Of a DNA stretch of 17,576 nucleotides, positions 6,308 to 13,519 are shown in pieces. The DNA is from Thermoplasmatota archaeon (GTDB lineage Archaea; Thermoplasmatota; Thermoplasmata; Methanomassiliicoccales; Methanomassiliicoccaceae). The notes below the pieces were generated by a model. It saw only the letters and a list, made by a program, of their open reading frames with translations, did not search any database and was not told the origin of the DNA. Location: assembly GCA_022709105.1 (NCBI GenBank), contig JAKIXL010000017.1, forward strand, positions 1-17,576. Reading direction: 5' to 3'. The translations under genes and the position numbers were made by a program. Position 1 is the stretch's first letter, and each line of letters starts with the position of its first letter.

Positions 6308-7099
6308 TTAAGAAGTCTTTATATGCAATGGACAAGCCGGCTCAATGGACAACTCCAGTTCGTCCCAACTGTTCCTCAGTCCGTTATAGTGCATCACGTT
6401 CCTGATCACGGCATCGTACCTGCCGCAAACCAACTTCAGCGCCTCAAGCACCTGAACGGCGGCGATGATCGAGGTTGTGGTGATCTCAGCGGCCATGGCA
6501 GGGCGATAGTAGGTCAGTTCTGATCCAGTGCAGGAATGGCGTCTCTCCAGCACGCGGTAATGACTGCGGTTGAGGCCGCACTGCAGGCACGGTGAAAATG
6601 GTGGCACTATGGTCTGCACTCGCCCGGCCACACCTTCTGTGCCGCCGTCGATGTAAGGGACCCCATTAAAGTAAGAATGAGAGTTCGCATGCAATCTAGC
6701 AGCTATGTTGTCAAGGCAACCAAGCACGACGTCGTAGGTCTTCCATTCGTCGTCTGACAACTGCTCGATCCTCCCCACCACTGGCCTGACACGTGCTCCC
6801 GGATCGATCTCTATGGCCCGCTCGGCAACGGCCTCGGCCTTCCATCGCCTCTCAGCACCATCCTTCTCGCGGAACATCACGCACCGGCTAAGATTGGAAC
6901 GGACCACATGGTCCATGTCCACCAAGGTTATGTCCCTTGCCCCGGACAGAACAAGGCCCTTGATTGTCTCGTTGCCCAGCGCTCCCGCTCCCAGGACAAG
7001 GTACCGTGCTGACTGCACCTGTTCGATATCCAGCCAATCGATAAGCCTGGACCGCCCCCATCGGTCCTTGTCACTATCTTCCGGGCGTATGACCGTCAT
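6308..7099 (-). CDS. E1-like ubiquitin-activating enzyme (ThiF/MoeB/UBA fold)
   Basis: A 263-residue single-domain activating enzyme. It shows the nucleotide-binding loop LGAGALGNE (Gly37-Gly42), the acidic DMDHVVRSNLSR (Asp61, Asp63, Asn69, Arg72), Lys87, and CLDN (Asp130), the usual order for adenylating the C-terminal Gly of a ubiquitin-like protein. The candidate catalytic Cys is Cys190 in RRHSCTGS, where eukaryotic NEDD8/SUMO E1s have a Cys-Thr. A zinc site is suggested by Cys171-x2-Cys174 and a terminal Cys256-x2-His259, where the usual second pair is Cys-x2-Cys. There is no separate ubiquitin-fold domain for E2 docking. It is the first gene of the cassette, with an AT-rich promoter region upstream. 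A MoeB/ThiF role in cofactor synthesis is less likely given the adjacent E2 and JAMM genes. Confidence 0.88.
   Translation of the reverse strand: MTVIRPEDSDKDRWGRSRLIDWLDIEQVQSARYLVLGAGALGNETIKGLVLSGARDITLVDMDHVVRSNLSRCVMFREKDGAERRWKAEAVAERAIEIDPGARVRPVVGRIEQLSDDEWKTYDVVLGCLDNIAARLHANSHSYFNGVPYIDGGTEGVAGRVQTIVPPFSPCLQCGLNRSHYRVLERRHSCTGSELTYYRPAMAAEITTTSIIAAVQVLEALKLVCGRYDAVIRNVMHYNGLRNSWDELELSIEPACPLHIKTS
6317..6326 (-). promoter_or_regulatory. Possible internal TATA box for ubiquitin-like/E2/JAMM genes
   Basis: GCATATAAAG on the minus strand lies in the last codons of the E1 gene, about 85 nt before the ubiquitin-like ATG, and would give a leader of about 60 nt. A second AT-rich block (6237-6264) nearer the ATG could instead drive a leaderless transcript. 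Either would let the modifier be made in excess of E1. Confidence 0.35.
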
Positions 7100-7133
7100 A
7101 TTATCGCCTAGGGCTGCCCAGAGGTAAATATTT

Positions 7134-7146
7134 GTAATATATAAAA
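7134..7146. promoter_or_regulatory. Shared TATA region between the E1 and receiver genes
   Basis: GTAATATATAAAA is nearly symmetric and lies about 40 nt before the E1 start on the minus strand and about 140 nt before the receiver start on the plus strand. It probably drives the E1 gene with a short leader. A second AT block (about 7148-7160) may serve the divergent gene. Confidence 0.45.
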
Positions 7147-7268
7147 TTACATATAATATCAGTAATGATTGCTGACCAGTTGGTTTTAAGACATGCTCCC
7201 GCGTTTTTCAAGCGTAGGTTGCAGATAGTCCGATTGTTTTGAGACCCCGTCCTCCAACTATCGAGGAC

Positions 7269-7275
7269 GAGGAGG
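7269..7275 (+). promoter_or_regulatory. Ribosome binding site of the receiver gene
   Basis: GAGGAGG lies 5 nt before the ATG at 7281. It marks that ATG as the start rather than the in-frame TTG at 7239. Confidence 0.6.
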
Positions 7276-7280
7276 CATTC

Positions 7281-7718
7281 ATGGAAGGCATGGAGATAAG
7301 GTCCCCAAGGGTTCTCGTGGCCGATGATGATGAGAACGTACGCGAGGTCACCAGGGAGATGCTCAGAGGGCTGGGCATGGAGGCGGATTCTGTTCGGGCC
7401 CGCGGAGAGCTGGTGGACAGGTACAAGCGAGCATTGCTTGCCGGCCGTCGTTATGATCTTGTCATCCTTGGCGTATACCATCCGTTAGAGCTGGGAGGAG
7501 GTACCTTGATCGTCATGCTTCAGGAGATAGACCCCCAGGTCAAGGTGCTGATATCCACTGCCACATTGGGAGGGACCACGTTCCCTTCGCAATGCTGCCA
7601 TGGCATAGTCGGCTATCTCGATCGCCCATACCGGACGCAGGACCTGATGAGGGCAGTCAATGAGGCGCTGCGACAATGCGGGAACGAAAGCGTAGGGCCA
7701 CGGACCTTCCTATCCTAG
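7281..7718 (+). CDS. Stand-alone receiver-like domain lacking the phospho-acceptor Asp
   Basis: A 145-residue single-domain CheY-like protein. The acidic pocket is present (VLVADDDENV, Asp15-Asp17). At the phospho-acceptor position the usual DLVILD is YDLVILGVYHP, with Gly64 replacing Asp. The conserved Thr/Ser is present at about 92-93 (LISTAT). The conserved Lys of the KP motif is Arg115 (YLDRPYRTQDL). It should therefore fold as a receiver but cannot be phosphorylated in the normal way; pseudo-receivers often work by protein-protein contact. The rest of the fold is regular to the last helix (DLMRAVNEAL), so this is not an obviously broken gene. The chosen ATG has a strong ribosome site; an in-frame TTG at 7239 is less likely. 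It is divergent from the ubiquitin-like cassette, with no histidine kinase beside it. Confidence 0.75.
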   Translation: MEGMEIRSPRVLVADDDENVREVTREMLRGLGMEADSVRARGELVDRYKRALLAGRRYDLVILGVYHPLELGGGTLIVMLQEIDPQVKVLISTATLGGTTFPSQCCHGIVGYLDRPYRTQDLMRAVNEALRQCGNESVGPRTFLS

Positions 7719-7719
7719 C

Positions 7720-8351
7720 TCCCTCGGAAGACCGGTTTTCGAGATGGAAGAGGAGGACCGCCGGATGGTGTCCGGAACGGTCCTGATCCTAACCAAGGAG
7801 CTCGATGGCACCATATGAACCTCATAGTGCTGCGAACCTGGATATGGGGGGGGGTCACCGCGGCCATGATCTGGAACACGACGTTCGGAACGATTTCCAT
7901 GGTCACCGGTCACCGGGGCCGATGGTCGGCCCACCGACGATCACCCCCCTTAGGTCGATGCGATCTTCATGTTCCAAGGCCCGCATGGAAGCTACCTGTC
8001 CTCTGATGAGCTTCTGGAGTCGATGCTCAGTGTTATCATCTTGCCTTTGGCCACGATATCTGGATTACCGATAACCGACCTCATACCAACGCGATGCACG
8101 ATGGTCCCGTTGTCCTCGACCTCACTGGCCGTCTGCAAGGCCTCGAACCCCTCGTGGACACTGACAAGGGCGTCGCTGCCTGTCCGGAGGGTCCATTGGC
8201 CCGCATGGTTCGCGGTGTAGATGACGATCGATGCTGATGTAGGAGCAACGAGGTCAGGGCGGAAAATAGCATCATCTCCGCTGCCCCCATGTCTCCGCGC
8301 CGACCGGTCATCGAGCATCCTGCGTCCAATGGCCAATACGGGCACCATCAT
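7720..8351 (-). pseudogene. Decayed coding region, possibly a membrane-anchored or pilin-like protein
   Basis: No intact gene fits the roughly 790 nt between the receiver and trpS genes. On the minus strand, 8351 to 7992 is open with G/C-biased third positions and protein-like sequence (APTSASIVIYTANHAGQWTL, DNGTIVHRVGMRSVIGNPD). In an adjacent frame just upstream is GDMGAAEMMLFSALTSLL. Joining the two by one frameshift gives a hydrophobic N-terminal segment like those of archaeal pilins or archaellum proteins. After the stop at 7992 readable pieces continue in other frames (LRGVIVGGPTIGPGD; VPNVVFQIMAAVTPP; HYEVHMVPSSSLVRIRTV), with a run of nine G on the plus strand at 7846-7854 at one frame change. 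I do not recognise the family. It may be a pseudogene, or a real gene with several sequencing indels. Confidence 0.3.
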
Positions 8352-8471
8352 CCCTGAGTGTTTTCGGTCGCTGAGCTGCAGACCATGGAAAGAGGGCGTT
8401 ATCGCTACGTTGGACCATCATCGGACCAGTATTGTGGCCTCAAGCCGGAAGGATGGCCCGTTCGGAGAAGC

Positions 8472-8481
8472 TTGATATATT
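8472..8481 (+). promoter_or_regulatory. TATA box for trpS
   Basis: TTGATATATT is centred about 33 nt before the ATG at 8510. This predicts a nearly leaderless transcript and supports that ATG over the in-frame ATG at 8432, which lies upstream of the promoter. Confidence 0.55.
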
Positions 8482-8509
8482 CCCTGGCCTCTTGCGACAC
8501 GAGCGAGGC

Positions 8510-9637
8510 ATGAACCAAGAGTTCAAGGTGACCCCTTGGGAGGTCAGCGGGGAGATCGACTATGACCTTCTGGTAGAGAAGTTCGGCACCAAGCGAATCG
8601 ACCAGGGCCTGTTGGAACGGATGGCGAGCTACGGAGAGCTGCACCCTCTTCTGAGGAGAGGCGTGGTCTATTCGCATCGGGACATGGACTGGATCCTGGA
8701 CCGCTATGATGCCGGGGAGCGCTTCTACCTTTACACTGGGAGGGGACCATCTGGGCATACTCACCTCGGCCATCTGATGCCGTGGATCTTCACCAAGTAT
8801 CTGCAAGACACGTTCAGGGTCCCTCTGTACTTCCAACTGACCGACGACGAGAAGTACCTGTTCAATGAGGGCCTCGAGCTCAAGGACACTCGGGAAATGG
8901 CCTACCAGAACTTGCTGGACGTCATCGCCCTGGGGTTCGATCCCAATCTCACCAGGATCCTTGTGGACACCGAGTACATCCACTCACTATACCCGCTGGC
9001 GCTGAAGGTCGCCAAGAGGGTTACCTTCTCCACCGCACGGGCAGTGTTTGGGTTCGACAACTCCGCCAACATAGGAAGCATCTTCTATACCAGCATCCAG
9101 GCGGCGCCGGCCTTCCTTGGCTCAGAGCTCGCGGGACGTAACGTTCCATGTCTCATCCCATGCGGCATCGATCAGGACCCGCACTTCCGGGTCGCCAGGG
9201 ACATCGCACCCACATTGGGCTATTACAAGCCTGCTCTGCTTCACAACAAGATGTTCCCCGGGCTGCAGGGTACCGATAAGATGTCATCGTCCCAGCCGAA
9301 CAGCACCATATACACCACCGACCCGCCTAAGTTGGTGAGGAAGAAGATCATGTCCGCGTTCACCGGCGGGGCGGTCTCGGTGGAGGAGCAGCGGAGGACC
9401 GGTGGGAGACCGGAGGTATGCTCCATATACAAGTACAAGTTCTTTCTGTTCGAGAAGGACGATAAGGCCCTGGCAGACCTCTACGACCGATGCCGTCAGG
9501 GGGAGGTCCTATGCGGGGAGTGCAAGAGGTCCCTGGCCGACAGCATAGTGTCGTTCATAGAGGAGCACCAGCTCAAGCGTGAGGAAGCGAAGGGAAAGGT
9601 AGAGGAGTTCATGCTCCGTGATTGTGATGGAGCTTAG
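8510..9637 (+). CDS. trpS: Tryptophanyl-tRNA synthetase
   Basis: A class I aminoacyl-tRNA synthetase that charges tRNA-Trp; 375 residues from this ATG, the length of the archaeal/eukaryal type. The HIGH-type motif is PSGHTHLGH (80-88), the KMSKS-type motif is KMSSS (257-261). Between them are family segments such as QLTDDEKYLF, NSANIGSIFYTSIQAAPAF and PCGIDQDPHFRVARD. N-terminal FKVTPWEVSGEIDYD is typical of the archaeal/eukaryal group. The frame is open 26 codons further upstream, but those codons overlap the TATA box and lack family resemblance. Its end overlaps the trmO-like gene by 11 nt, so the two are co-transcribed, with pheS following. Confidence 0.95.
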   Translation: MNQEFKVTPWEVSGEIDYDLLVEKFGTKRIDQGLLERMASYGELHPLLRRGVVYSHRDMDWILDRYDAGERFYLYTGRGPSGHTHLGHLMPWIFTKYLQDTFRVPLYFQLTDDEKYLFNEGLELKDTREMAYQNLLDVIALGFDPNLTRILVDTEYIHSLYPLALKVAKRVTFSTARAVFGFDNSANIGSIFYTSIQAAPAFLGSELAGRNVPCLIPCGIDQDPHFRVARDIAPTLGYYKPALLHNKMFPGLQGTDKMSSSQPNSTIYTTDPPKLVRKKIMSAFTGGAVSVEEQRRTGGRPEVCSIYKYKFFLFEKDDKALADLYDRCRQGEVLCGECKRSLADSIVSFIEEHQLKREEAKGKVEEFMLRDCDGA

Positions 9638-10004
9638 GCCGATCGGCGTGGTCCGCTCCGTCAGGGGCGATGTCAGCGAGATCGAGATCAGACCCGAGCT
9701 GGCGGAAGGGCTCTTCCGACTTGAGGAGAACGAGAAAGTGCTCATCCTCTTCATTTTCGACCGCAGCGAGGGATATGATCTCAAGGTCCACCCAAAAGGG
9801 GACCCTAGGAACCCGCTCGCGGGGGTGTTCGCGACGCGGAGCCCGAGGCGGCCTAACCCCATCGGCGCGACGGTGGTCAGGCTCCTTCAGTTGGAAGGGA
9901 ACGTGCTGACCGTGGAAGGCCTGGACGCTTGGGAAGGGACGCCGGTGGTGGATATTAAGCCCGACCATCGGAGGGACATCCTCCATACGGCAGGGAAATT
10001 CTAA
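9627..10004 (+). CDS. TrmO-like tRNA (t6A37) N6-methyltransferase, TsaA/YaeB family
   Basis: A 125-residue beta-barrel protein of the TrmO/YaeB (VirR) family, which uses S-adenosylmethionine to methylate N6 of threonylcarbamoyl-A37 in tRNA. Signature segments are ELRPIGVVRS at the start, GVFATRSPRRPNPIG (about 67-80) and GLDAWEGTPVVDIKPDH (98-114). The length matches the short, single-domain archaeal form without the C-terminal extension of E. coli TrmO. Start candidates are GTG 9618 and ATG 9627; the ATG fits the family N-terminus. It overlaps the end of trpS and is followed after 26 nt by pheS, in line with a tRNA role. Substrate specificity is taken from the family. Confidence 0.85.
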   Translation: MELRPIGVVRSVRGDVSEIEIRPELAEGLFRLEENEKVLILFIFDRSEGYDLKVHPKGDPRNPLAGVFATRSPRRPNPIGATVVRLLQLEGNVLTVEGLDAWEGTPVVDIKPDHRRDILHTAGKF

Positions 10005-10030
10005 TAAGGCCAGAGATTCTCCCGGTCCCC

Positions 10031-11551
10031 ATGAGCGCCTCGGAGATAATCGAGGGACTATCCCCCAACGAAGCCCGCCTGATGCTGGCATTGCACCGAC
10101 TCAACGGCTGTGCTGCACCGGAGGATGTATTCGAGGCCGGAGGTTTCAGCCAGCTGGTGGAGGTCATGAACGCAGCGTCCTGGCTGCAATCCAAGGGTGC
10201 GCTGCAGATCTACGAGGTGGCAAGGAAAGTCTACTCCCTCAGGTCCACAGAGGCCCTAGAGAAAGGGTTGCCGGAGCGCCGGGCCCTCAGACTGCTCGAG
10301 GCGAAGGGTGGGGAGATGGACATGAAGGACCTCTACTCGACGGTGACCAAGGAAGAGGCGTCCATCGCGCTGGGGTGGCTGAGGAAAAAGGACCTCGCTA
10401 CCATCCGCAAGGAGGGCGGGAGCACCACGATCACCATCACCAATACTGGGCAGGAAATGCTCGACAGGAAGATGGAGGACGAGGCGACCCTCGATGCGCT
10501 CAGCAAGGGAGACATATCCGAGGACGATCTCGACAAGAAGACAATAACCGCATTGAAGTCCCGGCAGGACCTTGTGGTAGAGAAGCTTGTAGTGACCCGC
10601 ACGCTCGAGCTGACCGAACTTGGCAGGGAGATGCTGGAACAGGGGATCGAGGTCCGAGAGGAGCTTGCCCAGCTAACCCCGGAGCTTATCCAGAGCGGTA
10701 AGTGGAAGGACGTCACCATCCGAAAATATGACGTCCGCAGCTTCGCTCCGGCAATTTATCCTGGAAAGAAGCATCCCTTGACCCGGGTCGCCGACGAGGT
10801 GCGCAGGATCTTCGTGGACATGGGGTTCCAGGAGATCGACGAGGAATACGTCCAGCCGGCCTTCTGGAACATGGATGCACTGTTCACCCCTCAGGACCAT
10901 CCTGCCAGGGAGCTGCAGGACACCTTCTATTTAAAGCGGCCGGCGCGAATAGACCTTGAGGACGAGGACATCGTGGGAAAGGTCTGCTCCATGCACGAGT
11001 GCGGCGGAGGGACTGGTTCCATGGGATGGAGGTACAACTGGTGCCGAGAGGAATCGGAACGGGCCCTGCTCCGAACGCACACTACCGTCAACTCGATCCG
11101 TCACCTGTGGAAGAACCCCGAGCCTCCGGTGAAGGTGTTCTCTCTTAGCAAGGTCTTCCGCAAGGAAGCCATCGACGCGACCCACCTGCCTGAGTTCACT
11201 CAGATAGAAGGGATCATAATGGAGGAGGGGGCCTCCTTCGACATGCTTTGCGGCATCATCCGGGAGTTCTATTCCCGCATGGGCTTCAAGGACATACGGT
11301 TCCGTCCAGGATATTTCCCGTACACCGAACCGTCCATGGAGATAGAGGTCCGGTTCAAGGGCTCATGGATGGAGCTCGGCGGTTCAGGCATATTCCGACC
11401 CGAGGTCACCGCTCCGTTCGGCATAAAGCACCCGGTGCTGGCATGGGGCCTCGGCTTCGAGCGCCTGGCAATGCTGAGGTTCGATCTGAAGGACCTCAGG
11501 GACCTATACATCAGCGACGTGGACATGCTAAGGACCTCTCCGTTGATTTGA
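10031..11551 (+). CDS. pheS: Phenylalanyl-tRNA synthetase alpha subunit
   Basis: The catalytic alpha subunit of the alpha2-beta2 class II PheRS; 506 residues, the length of the archaeal/eukaryal type. The first about 220 residues form winged-helix-like modules (LSPNEARLMLALHRLNGC; LKSRQDLVVEKLVVTRT) that contact tRNA. The synthetase core follows: HPLTRVADEVRRIFVDMGF, FTPQDHPARELQDTFYL, motif 2 around FRKEAIDATHLPEFTQIEG (near 375) and motif 3 GLGFERLAML (near 473). The ATG lies 26 nt after the trmO-like stop; an AT-rich stretch about 30 nt upstream (TTCTAATA) could add a promoter. pheT does not follow, so the beta subunit must be encoded elsewhere. Confidence 0.95.
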   Translation: MSASEIIEGLSPNEARLMLALHRLNGCAAPEDVFEAGGFSQLVEVMNAASWLQSKGALQIYEVARKVYSLRSTEALEKGLPERRALRLLEAKGGEMDMKDLYSTVTKEEASIALGWLRKKDLATIRKEGGSTTITITNTGQEMLDRKMEDEATLDALSKGDISEDDLDKKTITALKSRQDLVVEKLVVTRTLELTELGREMLEQGIEVREELAQLTPELIQSGKWKDVTIRKYDVRSFAPAIYPGKKHPLTRVADEVRRIFVDMGFQEIDEEYVQPAFWNMDALFTPQDHPARELQDTFYLKRPARIDLEDEDIVGKVCSMHECGGGTGSMGWRYNWCREESERALLRTHTTVNSIRHLWKNPEPPVKVFSLSKVFRKEAIDATHLPEFTQIEGIIMEEGASFDMLCGIIREFYSRMGFKDIRFRPGYFPYTEPSMEIEVRFKGSWMELGGSGIFRPEVTAPFGIKHPVLAWGLGFERLAMLRFDLKDLRDLYISDVDMLRTSPLI

Positions 11552-11559
11552 AGATGCTT

Positions 11560-12130
11560 GCCTTAAGCGCATATTCCATGAAGTTCAGCCGGTCGACGAT
11601 TCGGTCGACGTTTATGCGGTGCGTGCCGAGCGCGTCGATGCAGAGACCTTGCCGTTCGCTGCTCGCAGCTCGATAGCTCGAGATAAAGACGTCAAACCCC
11701 TGATCGCCCTCCTGCCCACGAGAGCGATTCGGCCCAGCGAACAGCGGATGGCGGCATCTCCTTCCTATATACGAACCCTCGGCGGAGCAGGTGCTTCTGG
11801 ATATCTCTAACACAATGAAGGTCGCCCTTGCGGATGAGCGATTCGCCGATATGGCATTGCACCCGGAACCTCGGTCCTCGTTGCGGAAAAGCCTCTCCGC
11901 TGTGCCCTTGGTACCTTCAAGCACCTTCAGCCCAAGGCCGTGGACCATCGAGATCCTCAGAGCGGAATCGATGCTCTACCGGCAGATATCGACGGGACCG
12001 TAGGATGGCCCTGTAACCTCGTACAATGTGGACCATGAAGATAATTCGTCCATCGGCCATCAGCGATGGGGCGTGGAACGCTCCCAACCATGGCCCATCA
12101 AGCGCGAACCCGACGTCCGGACACCACTCA
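11560..12130 (-). pseudogene. Probable decayed remnants, partly resembling the neighbouring TPR protein
   Basis: The roughly 580 nt between pheS and the wHTH/TPR gene hold no intact gene, but minus-strand fragments in shifting frames look protein-like. RFRVQCHIGESLIRKGDLHC (about 11870 downward) resembles VRIECEIAESLIQSGR in the intact TPR gene; 8 of 15 aligned residues agree by eye. Upstream in other frames are LKVLEGTKGTAERLFRNED, and GFALDGPWLGAFHAPSLM near 12090. In-frame stops and frame changes separate them. This could be a broken TPR paralogue plus another fragment. The 145-codon minus-strand frame at 11511-11948 includes part of this but has no family I recognise and runs into pheS. 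Confidence 0.3.
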
Positions 12131-12134
12131 GCCG

Positions 12135-13415
12135 TTACATCGTTACTCGAGGCATCTGGACCTTCTTGGCCCGAACTGCGTACTCATCGGCCTTATCCGT
12201 CAATCCCATGAGGCCATAGGCATCCGAGAGTCGCAGATAAAGCTCGCAGTCCTCCTTGTTCCTTGCAGTTCCCCTGCACTTGCTAAAGAAGCGGACCGCG
12301 CTGGCACCGTCCCCCGTGCGAAGTGATACCGTCCCAAGCAGAAAGAATATCCTCTCGAGCTGATCGCCGTCCGCCTTGCCAAGAGCTATTATGCGGTCCA
12401 GCGTCCCCCTCGCCTCCTGATATCGTCCGGACTGGATGAGGGATTCGGCGATCTCGCACTCGATCCTTACGTCCTCGCCCCGTGTGTTCTCGCTAGCCGC
12501 TAGCAACAGTGATAGCGAGCCGTCGGCATCGCCCCTGCCCCTTCGCACCAAGGCCTCGACGATCAGGCCGTTCAGCCTGTCGGCAGGGTCGGCCGACGAT
12601 CTCAGCTCAACGGCCTTCCTTATCGCCAGGTCCAGGTCACCGGCCCTCCTGGCCACCTCGGCTTGGGCATGGACCAGGCGGCCTCGATAGCGTTCTGTTG
12701 CATTGTCCAGAGACATCAACATCTCCAGGAGCTCACGGTCCGCCGTGCCTAAGGACGCTATGCCCCGGGACGCGACCATGGCCTCCGCTTCCCACAAGCG
12801 CCCCGCCTTTAGCAAGTGGTGCAGCCTCTCACGATACTCTCCCACGGAAAGCCAATGGTCGGCAGCCTGAGAGTGGTACTGCCTCAGCAGCTCGGGATCG
12901 ACCTGTGAGGGGATATAGGTCCGGAGATCTGACGGCATGTCGACCATGCCGTCGGCATTTACCGGGAGAAGGGAGATCGATGTCCCGGGAAGAACATCGC
13001 GGGGAAATGGTCTCCTGAACACACAGGCCTGGGCCAGAACAGACTTGTTCTGGTCATCCAACGCCGACCAAAGCTCTGGTCCCTTGCACTTCTTGATGTC
13101 CAGGAACGGCTCTATGTCAATCCCTTCGCTCTCCGCGAACTTCCTTATCTGCGCAGCCCGCTCCTCTCCCAGAGGCATCAGGAAGTAGACCTTTCGCTTG
13201 GTCTTGCCTCTCTTGATATGGACCAACTTCTCCAGGACCTCTCCGCCGTCCTTGAGCTTCTTAAGCTCTATGGCAGCGTGGGCCCTCGAGATCCTCAGAG
13301 CGGCGGCGATGCCGTCCTGGCTGACATCCATGGGGGCGTCGTAGCTGTCGATGTGCTTAGAGTACTGGGCCAGGTGAAGTATGATCCTCTCGCCGACTGT
13401 CAAGGTGCCGGTCAT
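12135..13415 (-). CDS. Winged-helix transcriptional regulator with TPR-like repeats
   Basis: A 426-residue protein. Residues 1-80 look like a winged helix (GERIILHLAQYSKHI, DGIAAALRISRAHAAIELKKL, then GKTKRKVYFLMPLGEE as the wing), with an HTH of the kind that sorts promoters in many archaeal regulators. From about 175 to 415 the sequence is helical and repetitive with TPR-like units (HLLKAGRLWEAEAMVASRG, AEVARRAGDLDLAIRKAVEL, ECEIAESLIQSGRYQEARGTL, GTVSLRTGDGASAVRFFSKC, LRLSDAYGLMGLTDKADEYA). No ATPase motif is seen between the two parts. A TATA box centred 28 nt before the ATG predicts a leaderless mRNA, so the GGAGGTC upstream is probably not used. Likely a DNA-binding regulator sensing a protein partner. 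Its target is unknown. Confidence 0.75.
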   Translation of the reverse strand: MTGTLTVGERIILHLAQYSKHIDSYDAPMDVSQDGIAAALRISRAHAAIELKKLKDGGEVLEKLVHIKRGKTKRKVYFLMPLGEERAAQIRKFAESEGIDIEPFLDIKKCKGPELWSALDDQNKSVLAQACVFRRPFPRDVLPGTSISLLPVNADGMVDMPSDLRTYIPSQVDPELLRQYHSQAADHWLSVGEYRERLHHLLKAGRLWEAEAMVASRGIASLGTADRELLEMLMSLDNATERYRGRLVHAQAEVARRAGDLDLAIRKAVELRSSADPADRLNGLIVEALVRRGRGDADGSLSLLLAASENTRGEDVRIECEIAESLIQSGRYQEARGTLDRIIALGKADGDQLERIFFLLGTVSLRTGDGASAVRFFSKCRGTARNKEDCELYLRLSDAYGLMGLTDKADEYAVRAKKVQMPRVTM

Positions 13416-13436
13416 GCGGGCGCATCCGGCGACCTC

Positions 13437-13449
13437 CGTATATAATTTA
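13437..13449 (-). promoter_or_regulatory. TATA box for the wHTH/TPR regulator
   Basis: TAAATTATATACG on the minus strand is centred about 28 nt before the ATG at 13415, the spacing expected for a leaderless archaeal transcript. More AT-rich sequence continues to about 13485. Confidence 0.55.
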
Positions 13450-13519
13450 TGTAATTAATTGTATATTCCATTATTGATAATCAATTCGACCGCTTGGTCG
13501 ATCGATCTAAGGACATCAC

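Noticed and set aside
5979..7099. Reading the E1 and modifier as MoeB/MoaD or ThiF/ThiS cofactor genes
   Set aside because: The modifier does not end at Gly-Gly, and it sits directly with a UBC-fold E2 and a JAMM protease; no molybdopterin or thiamine gene is nearby.
8432..8509. 26-codon N-terminal extension of trpS
   Set aside because: It lies upstream of or across the TATA box at 8472-8481 and does not resemble the family N-terminus.
8405..8983. 192-codon minus-strand frame opposite trpS
   Set aside because: Antisense to the HIGH-motif region of a well-supported tryptophanyl-tRNA synthetase; no promoter, ribosome site or known motif.
11511..11948. 145-codon minus-strand frame overlapping the 3' end of pheS
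   Set aside because: It covers part of the decayed region but mixes frames and runs into pheS antisense. Its resemblance to a protein is only in short pieces, so I list the region as remnants instead.
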